Positions 1-9,997 of a stretch of 29,431 bases of DNA are shown here, in pieces. Both the position numbers and the translations under genes were made by a program. Source of the DNA: Gymnopilus junonius (lineage: Eukaryota; Basidiomycota; Agaricomycetes; Agaricales; Galerinaceae); the NCBI GenBank assembly GCA_015501075.1, contig JADNYJ010000401.1, positions 1-29,431 of the forward strand, given 5' to 3'. The notes beneath the pieces were generated by a model. The model saw only the letters and a list, made by a program, of their open reading frames with translations, did not search any database and was not told where the DNA came from. Every line of letters begins with the position of its first letter. The stretch's first letter is position 1.

Positions 1-372
1 GACCTCGACAGTATTGCCGACAATGGGATGGCTGAGGTGTTCTAGCAACGTCATTGATGCTTCATTTCTGGTCACATATTAGATGGGTACTACTTTACTA
101 TCTCTTTTCCTGTCTTCTATTGCCTCATGTGCTCCTTGTTCCCTGGGCCTCACTACTTTAAAGAGCATGCTACATACATTCTTTCCTAATTGCAATAAAA
201 ATATATTCCATTTGCCTCCCACATGTTGTCCTAGAGAGTGTCAGAGCCTGTCAGAGCAATGGAGAACAAAAATTCCCAATCTGTCAAAGAGTCTTGAGGG
301 ATCTCCAGACTGTTAGAGGGCTTGCAGAAGCATCTTAGAGCACCTCAGAGAAATTGGCCTCAGGACCCATGG
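1..372. other. Left edge, no gene assigned
   Basis: I see no recognisable gene here. The minus-strand translation downstream of the MYND gene has open stretches, but none with a motif, and a plus-strand open frame at 83-316 has no family features. It may hold the 3' untranslated region of the minus-strand MYND gene that ends at 373. Confidence 0.3.
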
Positions 373-902
373 TCAAGACTTTGCTCTGTGGCTGTCTGGC
401 ACCCTTTGGAGCTCTAGCTGCTCTGAGGCTCTCTTGCTTTTTCTGTTGTTCTTCTCACAACTCTTGTCTATTCTGAGAGACAAGACCCTTTTTCCTGATG
501 TTGCAATATATTTTGTTGCCTTCTGCTGCACCGCTGCTCGCAGCTCAGAGAAATTCTGGTGTTTTGTTGTCATGTCTGGGAGTAAAAATACTGATGCAAT
601 AAACAAAGGATGAAAGGAGCTGTATTCTTCCATCCAAGCATGGCTGAGTTCCTCACCAGGCAGTTGTGGTTCACGCCTGCAAAGAGGCAAATGAATTGAC
701 CAGGCTGCCATCTGACAGATGGTATCCTGCAAGTAGTAGGACAGTGAGTGATGAAAGGATGCAGAGTAATAAAGCTCACACAATAGTAAGCCATTTGGCA
801 CCCTGAGCAGTGCTGCAGCCAATCGGCTGGAGGTGTGAAACAGTGGAAGCAATAAGCACTGATCATAGGTCGCTCTTCTGATGTGAATGGATGAAGGGAC
901 AT
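373..902 (-). CDS. MYND-type zinc finger protein, copy 1 (two exons 780-902 and 373-726)
   Basis: Splicing a 53-nt intron (727-779; donor GTGAGC, acceptor TTGCAG) joins CFHC...CSGCQMAYYC to DTICQMAAWSIHLPLC. The result is a MYND finger: C-x2-C, C-x2-C-x4-YC-x3-CQ-x3-W-x2-H-x3-C, with every metal ligand present. The intron is in phase 0 directly after the YC. With the ATG at 900-902 the product is about 158 aa with no internal stop. The finger occupies roughly residues 16-58; the rest contains a Trp/Phe-rich stretch (HAWMEEYSSFHPLF) and a basic, Lys/Arg-rich C-terminus. MYND fingers bind zinc and usually mediate protein-protein contacts; I see no SET domain, so a SMYD-type methyltransferase is not supported. 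The start is uncertain: a CAG acceptor lies just upstream, so an earlier exon is possible. A tandem related copy lies at 1071-1818. Confidence 0.6.
727..779 (-). other. Intron in MYND copy 1
   Basis: This 53-nt intron has a GTGAGC donor and a CTACTACTTGCAG 3' end. Removing it restores the MYND zinc ligand spacing. It sits at the same codon position as the intron at 1644-1692 in the neighbouring copy. Confidence 0.7.
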
Positions 903-1070
903 CGTGCACTGATTGGAAAAGGTATCTGATGTATATTTATAGATTTCCAGAGCTGGACCCATACACTTGGTCATTTCTTATTGGCCAAACTCACACATTA
1001 ATAATAGACACAGATGGACCCACACGGTCTGATCCAAAGTTTATTCTCATGAACATGTCTACAATTCAAA

Positions 1071-1818
1071 CTATTCAATGTTGCAGCTGCATGACATCCA
1101 GCTCTGCATCCACATCTTTGTTGCCAATTGCTTGAGTTGAGAATGTGCACCATGGGTTGGAAGGCTGGTCAAATGGGCTGTGACATCAATGAGTATGGGA
1201 ACAAAATGAAGAATAGGATCTGTTGTCTGATTGTAAGAATACACAACTACCATGAGCCAGGCCATAAGCTCAGTTGGGCACAGAGGATATGCAAAGTCTG
1301 TCTCAGGGACCAGATGCCAAACTTTAAGGGCCTTGATGGAAGTCTTGGTATAAGGATCAACCATGACCTTATTTGCAGCTGGAATGCATGGACAGGTTTC
1401 ATGAAGTAAAAGGGTGATGACAGGATAGAAGTGAATGGATCAATGTAAGAGTTCCTGCATCAATGTCAGAAGATCCATCCCATTGGTGATGGTCAGCATC
1501 TTGTACACTGTCAGTATGAAAGAGATGACTTCTGGGAGAAAGAGTGTGATCCAGTCATCTGTGTAATTCACCTGAGCTGGTATCAACTTGGCAGTACAAA
1601 ACCTGTGATGAACAGACCAACTCCATCATTGGCATGAGCGATTCTGATAATCATTAAGCACACAGACAGTAGTAGAGCATGTAGGAACTCACACAGTAAT
1701 AGGCATTTTGACAGTTCTCACAATGCCTCCAGTACTGTTTATTGGGTGGTGAAAAACATGACCAGCAGTATCGACCAATATGTGGAAACCTCCGGGACAT
1801 AACTTCATGAAGTGGCAT
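1071..1818 (-). pseudogene. MYND-type zinc finger protein, copy 2, with two in-frame TGA codons
   Basis: Exons 1693-1818 and 1071-1643 are joined in phase 0 over a 49-nt intron (1644-1692; GTGAGT...TATCAG). The first exon reads YCWSCFSPP...HCENCQNAYYC and the second starts NRSCQ-stop-WSWSVHHRFC, so all MYND ligands are kept. This matches copy 1 closely (YCFHCFTPP...HCSGCQMAYYC). The reading frame then continues for about 190 codons to a TAG at 1071-1073, broken only by TGA at 1626-1628 and 1440-1442. Both are compatible with a former CGA arginine codon. The C-terminal region (residues roughly 60-230) is Leu/Trp-rich and has no motif I can name. A CAG acceptor lies immediately before the ATG at 1816-1818, so one or more upstream exons probably existed; an exon-like segment ending near a GTAATG donor is visible around 1865-1930. 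Confidence 0.6.
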
Positions 1819-2499
1819 CTGCATTAGACTTTAGAAAAACAAATGCTTATAATGATGCATATAATGTACATTACCCTTGGGGAAACAGGATTGCATTAGC
1901 AATATTATGCTATTTGCTGGGGTTCTTATAGAGGCTCTATATTTGCATATATTTATCATTCACAGCACAAGACAATGGATACCACTATGCCTTGTATAGT
2001 GGTTGAAAAGAACAGGACCTGGCATTATACCAAATGGAGGTTGAGAACATAGATAGTATGGGTGTATGAAATAATATGATTCTGAACAGAGGTTGAGAAC
2101 ATGTGTATATGATAGTTGGCAACAAAGTAAACTCTGTCAATACTCTTGGTGATGCAGAAGATGGTCTCAAACACTGTTTGAGACCATCAGTATACACACC
2201 AGTGTGATCAGACTGTTGCAGTAACTTTCAGACATCATAATTATTCTAGAACATTGTTACTTGATGTACTTGATGGCTTCAAACTGAGCTCAAAGCCACA
2301 GAAAATCAGCAGAACAGATGATGCTGTGTATACTACCTGAGGTAATTGTGACCAAGTAACGACTACCTTGTTATTACAAGTGAGAGCTTAGACAGATAGG
2401 GTGATATCATGGAAGTAATAATGTGACAAGTAATGACATGAAGTAGTGATCTGTCATGACTACATAAGCTGAGTAAGCCTGATAAGTGTTCAGAGAGCA
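1819..2499. other. Probable 5' part of MYND copy 2, otherwise unassigned
   Basis: A minus-strand segment near 1865-1930 could be an upstream exon of the MYND copy because it ends at a GTAATG donor. The rest, to the hAT element, shows no motif. An inverted pair CAAACACTGTTTGAGACCAT near 2166-2190 makes a small hairpin. Confidence 0.25.
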
Positions 2500-2507
2500 C
2501 CCCGATC
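2500..2507. repeat. Target-site duplication of the hAT element (left)
   Basis: CCCCGATC at this end pairs with CCCTGATC at 3172-3179 (7 of 8 identical), bracketing the 22-bp inverted termini exactly. Confidence 0.8.
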
Positions 2508-3171
2508 TAGTGTTGCTGAAGTTCAGTTCTGTCCAGTTCTCACCCTCATTTTTGAGAACCGAGAACAGAACCGATAGGTTTTTTGAAGAACAGGACTGGA
2601 ACCAGAACTGAACAGTATAGAACCGGTTCTGGCTGTTCGGTTCGGTTCCATAACTGGTTCGAACCGGAGAACTGAAGGTGCTTTAGAGAATTTAATTTAT
2701 GTTGATTATAAACACATCTAAGCTAATTTTACAACCTTTTCCTTTGAGTGTTCCATCCTCCCAATGAGCAGGGGCAAGGTCAACGGCCATGGGGTCATCC
2801 ATTGTTGAGCAGGGAACACAGTCAGGTACAGTCAAATAAAATTTTTGTCCAAATGATGCACCATCAGTGGTGGCTGGCTGAGTTCAAATTTCTGTAACTC
2901 CGCTGAGTGTCCGCCTTCATGCTATACCAAGCACGATTCAAAGCAAATTCAAAAGCTATTATTCCACTTTCAGAGGTGTAAAATATCTAGTTAAAAGTTC
3001 AGTTCAAACTGGTTCTGAACCAGTTCCATCCTACCAGCCAAATCCTGGAACTGAGAACTGAACCACCTACTTAGAGTGAAGAACCAGAACATAACAGAAC
3101 TGGATTTTGCAGTTTGGTTCTGTTGGTTCCAGTTCTCCGAAGCAGTTCCGAACTGAACTTCAGCAACACTA
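2508..3171. mobile_element. Non-autonomous hAT-type transposon (MITE-like, 664 bp)
   Basis: The ends are perfect 22-bp terminal inverted repeats beginning TAGTGTTGCTGAAG, which fits the hAT terminus (YAGNGTTG). The flanks are an 8-bp target duplication with one mismatch, CCCCGATC at 2500-2507 and CCCTGATC at 3172-3179; 8 bp is the hAT duplication length. Many short GAACTGG/CCAGTTC and GAACCGGTTC-like words in both orientations crowd the outer 150-180 bp at each side, like hAT subterminal transposase-binding repeats. The centre (about 2690-2990) is AT-rich and has no transposase ORF, so the element must have been moved by a transposase from elsewhere. The near-perfect duplication and ends suggest a fairly recent insertion compared with the surrounding relics. 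Confidence 0.88.
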
Positions 3172-3179
3172 CCCTGATC
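3172..3179. repeat. Target-site duplication of the hAT element (right)
   Basis: CCCTGATC mirrors the left copy at 2500-2507, with one C/T difference. Confidence 0.8.
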
Positions 3180-3327
3180 CTATTGTCTCAAACCATGTTT
3201 GAGGCAATGGCTGCCCCATGAACCAAATATGGGAAGACTGATGTGACATATCACATCACCTAGAGCGGAGTCACTATGCCTTAGGCTTGGGTAACAGAGT
3301 TCAGCTATTGCATAAGATTATTAGGGA

Positions 3328-3385
3328 TGAGCCCAGGGATAAGCCTAGGGATGCCAAAATAGGGACTAGGGATGAGCTAGGGATT
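3328..3385. repeat. Short tandem repeat of TAGGGATGAGC-like units
   Basis: Five irregular units of the form (c)(t)AGGGATGAGC / AGGGATAAGC / AGGGATGCC / AGGGACT / AGGGATGAGC follow each other. It is a simple degenerate microsatellite with no coding context. Confidence 0.6.
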
Positions 3386-3504
3386 TCAAAAAAAAGCACC
3401 AATAACCCTAAGCATGCTAAGTTATGATTCTGTGAGTCCGAAGTACCTTTGATAAGATGAGCAAATTTCAAAAGAGATGATAGGAATTGGTCTATCCTAT
3501 GTTA

Positions 3505-3863
3505 AGATATTACATGCACCCCCCCTGAGCTATAGTAAATAAAGATAACACAATTTCGCGATAATGCAAAAAGCCGTCACTCTCGTAAATTTGGAGATTT
3601 ACTTCAATACCATGGTACATACTTTCTGCAAGGTTTCAGCCAGCCAAACTTTGTTCTTGATATCGAACGAAAATAGTCCGAAAATGTAGCATAATTAGAA
3701 ATATATAGGTAGTGCAAGAACTACATCGACTTAGGATACGATATTGCAGGCCCAATATACCCTTGAGAATAAAACTAAATTGCAAAAAAAAAGGTGAATT
3801 TTACATTGAGATATAACACACCCCCCTCCTGAGCTATGCTAAAGAAAGATAATGCGGTTTTGC
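3505..3863 (+). repeat. Pair of imperfect direct repeats (about 50 bp, 305 bp apart)
   Basis: The segment from about 3505 (AGATATTACATGCACCCCCC, then CTGAGCTATAGTAAATAAAG) recurs from about 3810 (AGATATAACACACCCCCC, then TCCTGAGCTATGCTAAAGAAAG). Identity extends about 50 bp past the C-run. The interior holds no ORF. The pair could be very short direct termini of a decayed element or a tandem duplication. No target duplication is evident, so I do not call LTRs. Confidence 0.5.
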
Positions 3864-4273
3864 ATAGAAGGTCCGACCAGATGGGCAAGATCAACACATC
3901 TGCTCAATCAGACATGTCGATGGGCAAACGGATGGCCCCTACGATGTGTGGATGCCTGCCGATCAATAAGAAGACACATGCAACACATGCGATAATAATA
4001 CGAATGAAGGGGAAACTCAAAACTTACGCAACAGAATCGAGCACATTAAGGTTGATACTTTCCGATAAAATCATATTCCTACACTCTCGAATTGAGGTGT
4101 TGAGCTTGCAGAAATGACACCGGCTTTAAGAAGGGTGGCAAGCAGATTAGCGATATTGTCTGTTGGAGTATATGTCATTTGAGACAGTGGTGCACTAGGA
4201 CTCGTAGACTGCTCTTCCAACTACAGAAAGCCCATAAAATGGCACTTGCATGGCCATAGTAAAATCATGCTCG

Positions 4274-4645
4274 ATGCAAGGGTAAACCCCATACATGAGC
4301 ATGCAAAACAAGCCCTGCTTTGCCTTGCAAGTGAGGGAGGGCAAATGGCAGCCGCGGCTGTGGATGGTAGTTAAGATAGACCTGCAGGGATTGGCAACAG
4401 GTCATCAATGCAGAAAAAATAAGATAAAGGACCAGAACAAGCTCACAATATACTCATAAGCTCATTATGTTACTTACATGAGAGGGCCTCCTACTTCACA
4501 GGTCCCCCCTCCTGTTTCCCAGCCCCAATCCAGCCAAAAAAGCTGGACTCTGATCCCTCAAATGAGGAAAGGAGTTCGCAGCTGTGATCCCAGGTCAAAG
4601 AGAGACGGAAGAGAGCAGAGGCAGAGGTGGTGGTGGGAGAAAAGA
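4274..4645 (+). repeat. Hairpin-array repeat, copy A (short hairpin part plus common tail)
   Basis: The copy starts with the hairpin ATGCAAGGGT/ACCCCATACAT (4274-4296) and a degenerate stem GCCCT...AGGGC (4312-4342) containing the recurring GCAAGTGAGGGAGG. It then has the common tail: 'gcagaaaaaataag', 'aagctcaca', 'gggcctcctacttcacaggtcccc', 'ccagccccaatccagcc', 'atccctcaaatgaggaaagg', and an AG-rich run ending in 'gtggtggtggga'. The same ordered landmarks occur at 5739-6125 and 13528-13850, and inverted at 9465-9800. A diverged module related to the GTCTG hairpin lies upstream at about 3895-3930, so the full copy may start there. It has no credible coding frame. Confidence 0.7.
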
Positions 4646-4679
4646 AAGCCAGTGAGTGAGCTGCAGCCACTGAAAACAT

Positions 4680-5040
4680 GCTAGCTCTGACTGGTGGTCA
4701 GGGGTGCTGAGCTGGCACAAGTTCGATGAACTGTCTGCATCAGCTGCAGCTGGTTTATGTTTTTCAATGTATTCACATAGGTTAGCAGATACAGAAATTT
4801 TATTGAAAGGTAAATTTAAGTATTACAAATGGGTGTAAACTACACTAGAAGAGCAAAACGGAGGCACAAAACGGGGCATCTCCTGAACATACATGTCAAA
4901 GAGCATAAAGCTCTGCTGATGCTACGTTCAAGCCATCTTGCTTGTGAAGAGCTCTATGCCTCAAGCATGAGCTGATGCAGTTGGTGCAGATGCCGCTGAA
5001 GACACACACCCGTTTGACTGGGTAGGCATCACTACTTGCA
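4680..5040. other. Spacer between hairpin-array copies, nothing assigned
   Basis: I see no gene, intron set or recognisable repeat in most of this stretch. From about 5000 degenerate versions of the hairpin modules begin (for example CACTTGCACTCACATGCAA followed by GAGGAGGAGG). Confidence 0.3.
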
Positions 5041-5613
5041 CTCACATGCAACAGAGGAGGAGGCGGATCGAACAGCCACTTGAGACAGTGTAACGGGCTC
5101 CGCTAGTGTCACCATCCATGAAAGAAAGAAAGACAGTAAAAAAAACTCAATGCAGGGTATACCCCATACATGAGTGAAAAAAAGAGCCTCGACTCACGTT
5201 TGAAAGTGAGGGAGCTAGATAGAATTTAAAAAAAATGGCACGCTGAGTTGAACAGATGTGCCAAAGGGTGTCCAAGCTGATGCCAGCAGCCCGTCAACCC
5301 AGTTCTCACTCAGAAATCCCCCAACTCACAGTTGCATGCGAGTCAGAAGGTGAATGGCAGCAATGACTGGCTGAACAGTCATTCGAGAAGGTGTAGCCGC
5401 CTCCTTGTACATTGCTGTCAACAAAAAAAAAGCTCGAGCATAGGTCGACCTGAAGCTGGAACAAAAAAAAAAACTCCACACCTTGCATTTACATACGAGG
5501 GGGCAGCGTGAAGAGAAAAGCGGCACATCTGGTTGAGCAGACATGCCAGTGGGTAAACATGCCGCTAATGTGACCCGTTAAAGCCCACCGTTTTCCAAAA
5601 AGAAAAGTAAAAT

Positions 5614-5645
5614 GGCTAGGCAGAGGGTTAGACCCTTGCCCAGCC
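5614..5645. repeat. Long hairpin module (type 5)
   Basis: The sequence folds as GGCT-a-GGCA-g-AGGGT / ACCCT-t-TGCC-c-AGCC around a 3-nt loop (TAG, with partial overlap). A counterpart at 13177-13209 (GGCTGG...CAGGAGT / ACTCCTG...CCAGCC) has different bases but the same shape, and both are followed by an A-tract. Confidence 0.7.
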
Positions 5646-5653
5646 AAAAAAAA

Positions 5654-5683
5654 CCTCCGGCTCACATTTGCAAGTGAGGGAGG
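5654..5683. repeat. Hairpin module (type 3), best-preserved copy
   Basis: This is a 30-nt inverted repeat: outer stem CCTCC/GGAGG, inner stem CTCAC/GTGAG and loop ATTTGCAA. Related modules follow A-tracts at 5186-5214, 5776-5805, 12915-12943 and 13067-13094. Confidence 0.75.
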
Positions 5684-6134
5684 GGGAGTCAATGCAGGCG
5701 GCAGTAGGCGACGGGGGGAGCGAATGGGTCTAAGCTTGATGCAGGGGTAAACCCCATACATGAGCTGAAAAAAAACCTCCAGCTTGCAGTTGGAAGTGAG
5801 GGAGGGGGACAAGGAGCCGCGACCAGAGTAACAGTTGACAGCAAGGCATAGCATACCTGTAAAATGTAGTATACGGTATTTAGTGTAGAAAACATCAAGA
5901 AAAAACAGAAGGAACAGGCACGTGATCCTGCGTGCACCCATTCTGATGTACCTGGTGGGCCTCCCACTGACTGGGTCCCCTCCTCATATCCATTGCCCCA
6001 TAATTGAAGATAGCCAGGCCCACATCCCTCAACAGAGGGGAGGGGCTCGCAGCCACGGTCCGAGGTCAAAGGCAGAGCGGAGAGAGGAGAAGGGGAGGGA
6101 AGGGGAGGTGGAGGTGATGGTAAGAGATAAGAAC

Positions 6135-7592
6135 TTAACAGACGATACACTGATCCATATGCTGACACATCTTGCTCTGAAAATCTAATGCAAAGCAATA
6201 ATTGAAAAGCTCGGTAAAGAACTCTTCCAAAGTCCAGTTGTCTTCGTGCATAGAAACTCTGAGTGTATAGAATTCATATGCCCATCCGGACATGAAATGA
6301 GAAAATGCATTGCAAGCACGTTCAGGCTTAATGTGACTGTCTTCAATGTAATTAATAGACTCTTTTATGAATCTAGTGTATTCAGTCATGTTGGGATTAC
6401 CCTTGTACTCATGAGGTCAAATGACCTTGTACATATGATGCGATCTCGACCTGAATTTAGAATGCCGGTGCCTTCTTTTCTTACCATGGCGGTGCTTGCG
6501 TGAGGTCCTCCATTTAGATCAAGAATGCCTAGATTGGGACCGCTGAGATCCTGAGCTGCTAAACGAACTAGAAGGTGTCAATGAACTCTCAGATGATGAC
6601 TCTGTGCTGTCTGAGCTCAAACTCAGTGAAGATGGACTCTCTGATGGATTAGTGGACCTCCGGTGCTTAGGATGGTCCTTACTAAGCTTATTCAAGGCTA
6701 CTCCGAGGTAACTGTTCACTGGTATCTATGAAACAGCTTGCACTGTAGTGGGTAGCACATTCCTAGATGGCTTGGACATGCACGCTTTGCCCGGCGGTAC
6801 ATTCTTGCTAGTGTCGGCACGTTCGGCAGGCATGGGAACTGCCGAACCTCTGTTCTACGAGCGCATTTCCGATGTGCAGGGGTGCATTTCCAAAGGTGGT
6901 TGAGACATATGAGGAGGTTTATCCTTCCTCAAACCTTGGTTGATAGATTTGAGAGCTGCTTTCTGTGACTCTAAATTCAAATCCTCATCATCAGAGATGA
7001 GACCTTTCCAATTCCAAAAGTTGGCACCTTTGCCTTTCGGTCTGGAAGGACCTTCCTCACATGAAGACATACTGCTCCTTCATGAGGACTTAATATTCTT
7101 ATGCCTGTGCAAGAGTCTTTCCTTCTCAGCAGGTGTCAATGACTTCTCAGCCTCACTGATGATGGAGGTGAGCTCTTTGTCAAGAGTTCTGGGGATGGCT
7201 CCCACAGCTGGCTTCTTCCAGTCCATTCTCTTGGCACGCTTACATGATGCAGGCAGCAGTGATGGATGCCATCTGGGCACTGTTGTCCATGGTCCCTGGC
7301 CATCATCTTCATTGTCCGAGCCAAATAGACTACTAGCATGGATAGTATCTTTATTAACTCGAAATTGTACATCTACAATGCGAGCATTATCACTTTCTGC
7401 TCTTGCGCCCTTATCCGCAATGCGGGAAGGTGCAAGAGGGGTATCCTTGACCTGGACACTCTGACTAGCAGGTGTACCAGGTCGCGAAGCAACCACATTA
7501 CTGTACGAACGATGTGATGCTTCGGAATCAGAGCCTTTGGGGTCTCTGACACCACAATCGGAGCCAACATCCTTGCTGACATAGTAGTACAT
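6135..7592 (-). pseudogene. Gag-like retroelement pseudogene (5' part), truncated
   Basis: A single minus-strand frame runs from the ATG at 7590-7592 to a TAA at 6135-6137. It is interrupted by TGA at 7080-7082, 6519-6521 and 6417-6419 and by two TAG codons (6855-6857 and near 6726). In order it contains YSNVVASRPGTPAS near the N-terminus; WTTVPRWHPS; SSCEEGPSRPKGKG; a Ser-rich acidic tract (PSSLSLSSDSTESSSESS); an Arg/His-rich basic tract; and a Gag core with HEYKGNPNMTEYTRFIKE, GWAYEFYTLRV and WTLEEFFTELFNYCF. The plus-strand copy at 17814-22898 has the same order (YSKVTAS, SSKEEGPSKPKGK, Ser-rich tract, GKAYEFYNLKV, WSLKDFFAGIFDYCF), so the two are one family at considerable divergence. 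The frame ends where the hairpin-array repeat tail begins; the zinc knuckle and everything after it are missing. Confidence 0.8.
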
Positions 7593-7644
7593 TAGTAATG
7601 ATGAAGAGCAACCAAGGAACACAGGATGAGCTGCGCTCATAGCT

Positions 7645-9464
7645 CATGACCAAGTTCACATGCAACTACTATTAGAAGAGTTTGAGTCTCTATGGAAGTC
7701 GAGCAAAGGCACTTTATCGAATGGAGTCATGCAATATTTCCTCGTCAATTGCATGTGCAAGCCTGTAAAATGAACATGATGCCATGCTTCCCATCGAGTA
7801 TTTTGATTTGAATGTCATTCACCCTTTCCTTATACTTGAGACCAAGGCCAGGATTGGGGTGTAGGGCAGATTCCTTGGGCAGGACGAGAATGCTGCAAAG
7901 TGTATAGTGGCTGGAGCAAATGACGAAGTAGGCAGAGGTGTGGATAAGAATGCATGAAAAATGTTGCTGCATGTGGTCCGGGAAGGTCGGGAGCAGTTCG
8001 GAGGTAAATCCTAGATTTTTGCCAGGATAGATATGCTTTTCGGTCCTTCTCAGCTAGATCATATCTTGTTGCAAAGCGATGACATTATGCAGAAAGGTCG
8101 AGAAGAAATGCTGTAGCATAATATGGACAGCCTTATACATGAGCTTAAAGAAGTACGGAGCTCATGCTTGACATCATTCGGGAAGGAATGGAAATTCTCC
8201 CATTGATCATCATAAGATCATTTGAGGAAGTGCTTAGGGCCTTGTAGTCAGAGTTTTAAGCAATAAAAGAAAAGACTAGCAAGCCAATGTGGTAAAATTC
8301 TTTGGCGTTGGTTCGAAGCCTTGGTGCTGGACACTAGAGTGGCATGCATACAAGTTATCAGGATTTGGCGTCTTGTATAATCAATTTCTGGGAAGCAGCT
8401 ATGATTCCAAAGGTAGGCACAACTGTATACCAGCAATTCTGCTGCAGACACAGTGCAAGTCAAAGTTAATTAAAAGCAAGTTTGAAAGCACTGAGCAATG
8501 GAGCTCAAAACATCGATGTTGGGCCATCTGGCAGATACCAAGCTCTTCAGTCCAAATAGTGGAGCCGTCATGCTCCCAGAGATCTAGTAAGTTCAATGAT
8601 AGTCACAGAAAGCTCGGGGCTCTTCCAGATCCCAGATTGTTCACAAGCAAAGCCTTCAAATCCAAAAGAATTTGGGGGAATGCAAGAGGGATGGATGTTG
8701 AAAGCAAGGGCGAAAAAGGAAAGTCAGTAATCAGCTCCTCGGCTTCGATAGCTGATCACCCGCTTTCAAGCCTGGGCCCTGTTCTCATCAGCGGTGCGCT
8801 CGACCTCATGCCCATGATCTGACATTCTACCCACCTTCCATGATGGCAGCATGTGCAAGTGAAAAATATGGTCCAGTAAACTGCCTGCTGCACTAGGTGC
8901 ACAGATGGTGAAAGATCAGAAGATACACTTGAGTTCACCAAGCCATTCTCTTGAATCACCGTAACAGCTGGTCTGCATTGCCCACTGCAAGATCTGCATT
9001 TTCTCTCATCTGTGCCAAGATGACCGCAACTGCGCAGTTGGATCATTCTCCAGTTTCGAGGTGATGAGATTTAATTCTGCTTTTCAGTGAACACCATGCT
9101 GACTATTCTCATCATACAGCAAATCTGCCCTTTTTCCATGATACATCACACCTAGTGATCTTTTGCATCATTTGCCAACCTGTCCTTACTCTCACCGGCG
9201 TTGGCTGCTGGCCCACATACTCCTGTACCCATGACATCGAACCTACAGAAGCTTGTGGCTCAACAGAAGGTGGCTGGATATCCATTCCCAGGGGGTGTGC
9301 AGGCTGGCATGATGGGGCACTGCGTGAGGCGGAGGGGGTGGGTGAGCTGGCAGGTACAGGGATGGTGGTGCTGCAGTTGCTTACCTTGGTCCTCCATTCC
9401 TCCTGTTCTCCTCTTCATCCCCTCGAACGAACCTTGGGCTCACACTCAGCATGGTGATGCACAA
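7645..9464. other. Unassigned 1.8 kb, probably transposon debris
   Basis: Open frames exist on both strands (largest 8289-8822 plus and 8756-9046 minus), but none shows a domain, a convincing intron pattern or a match to the other copies in the window. The part next to 7592 should contain the 5' untranslated region, and perhaps a long terminal repeat, of the minus-strand Gag-like element. I found no second copy of that terminus in the window to confirm it. Confidence 0.3.
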
Positions 9465-9800
9465 TGTCCTCTCACCACCACCACTCCCCTTCCTCGTCCT
9501 TCCTCTCCTCCCCCCTCTCTCACCCTTAGGACCATGGCTATGTGCCCCTCCCCTCCTCTGAGGGATGTAAGCACACATTTCCTGGCTGGATGAGGGTCGG
9601 ATATGCAGGGGGGACCCATGTAGTGGGAGGCCTGGCCAGGTGTGTAGCAGACAGGCTCGCAATTTGATTGCGAGCTTGTTTTGTTCTCTTATTCCTGTTT
9701 TTTCTGTGCTAACTACCTGCCCACGATTACCTACAGGCATATCACACCCACTGCTCGCCGCTGCCACCTCCACTTCACCTTCCCCGCTTGCAGGTGTGAC
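9465..9800 (-). repeat. Hairpin-array repeat, copy D (inverted, tail only)
   Basis: On the minus strand this carries the family tail in order: 'gcaagcggg', 'gcagcggcgagcagtggg', 'gggcaggtagttagcacagaaaaa', 'acaagctcgcaat', 'ggcctcccactacatgggtcccc', 'catccagccagg', 'atccctcagaggagggg', 'catggtcctaaggg', then an AG-rich run and 'gtggtggtggtgagag'. It aligns with 13540-13850 over the whole length but lacks the hairpin array. An extra inverted pair, CTCGCAAT/ATTGCGAG (9656-9679), sits where the other copies have a single 'agctcacaat'. It lies just past the 3' end of the minus-strand gene at 9998-11413. Confidence 0.75.
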
Positions 9801-9997
9801 TTCAAATTTGCCAGAAAGATGATTCATCACAAATAAGTTATCATTCTGAGGCCAACTAAAACAAAGAATTCGTGTTATACAATTACATTTCTGGAATGAC
9901 ACAGAGGAAGAGGATGAAATACAGATTACCGTGATATGTGTAGATTAGCTCGGTAATTTGGATGATGATAAAAAAGCATTTAAAGCATGCAAAGTAC

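Larger units (their letters stand above)
5041..6130 (+). repeat. Hairpin-array repeat, copy C (array plus common tail)
   Basis: A run of short inverted repeats with A-tracts between them. The members are: 5150-5171 (ATGCAGGGTAT/ACCCCATACAT); 5186-5214 (CTCAC/GTGAG stem); 5237-5262 (GGCAC/GTGCC around CTGAGTTGAACAG); 5522-5547 (GGCACATCTG/CAGACATGCC, loop GTTGAG); 5614-5645 (GGCT.GGCA.AGGGT closing on ACCCT.TGCC.AGCC); 5654-5683 (CCTCC.CTCAC closing on GTGAG.GGAGG); 5739-5761 (GGGGTAAACCCC core); and 5776-5805 (CCTCC/GGAGG outer stem). The common tail follows at about 5800-6125 and ends in an AG-rich tract and 'gtgatggtaagag'. The element appears to sit in, or to have replaced the end of, a minus-strand Gag-like pseudogene that begins at once on its right. 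Confidence 0.75.

Noticed and set aside
8289..8822. 177-residue plus-strand ORF
   Set aside because: No motif, no intron context, Ser/Lys/Trp-rich without conservation clues; not supported as a gene.
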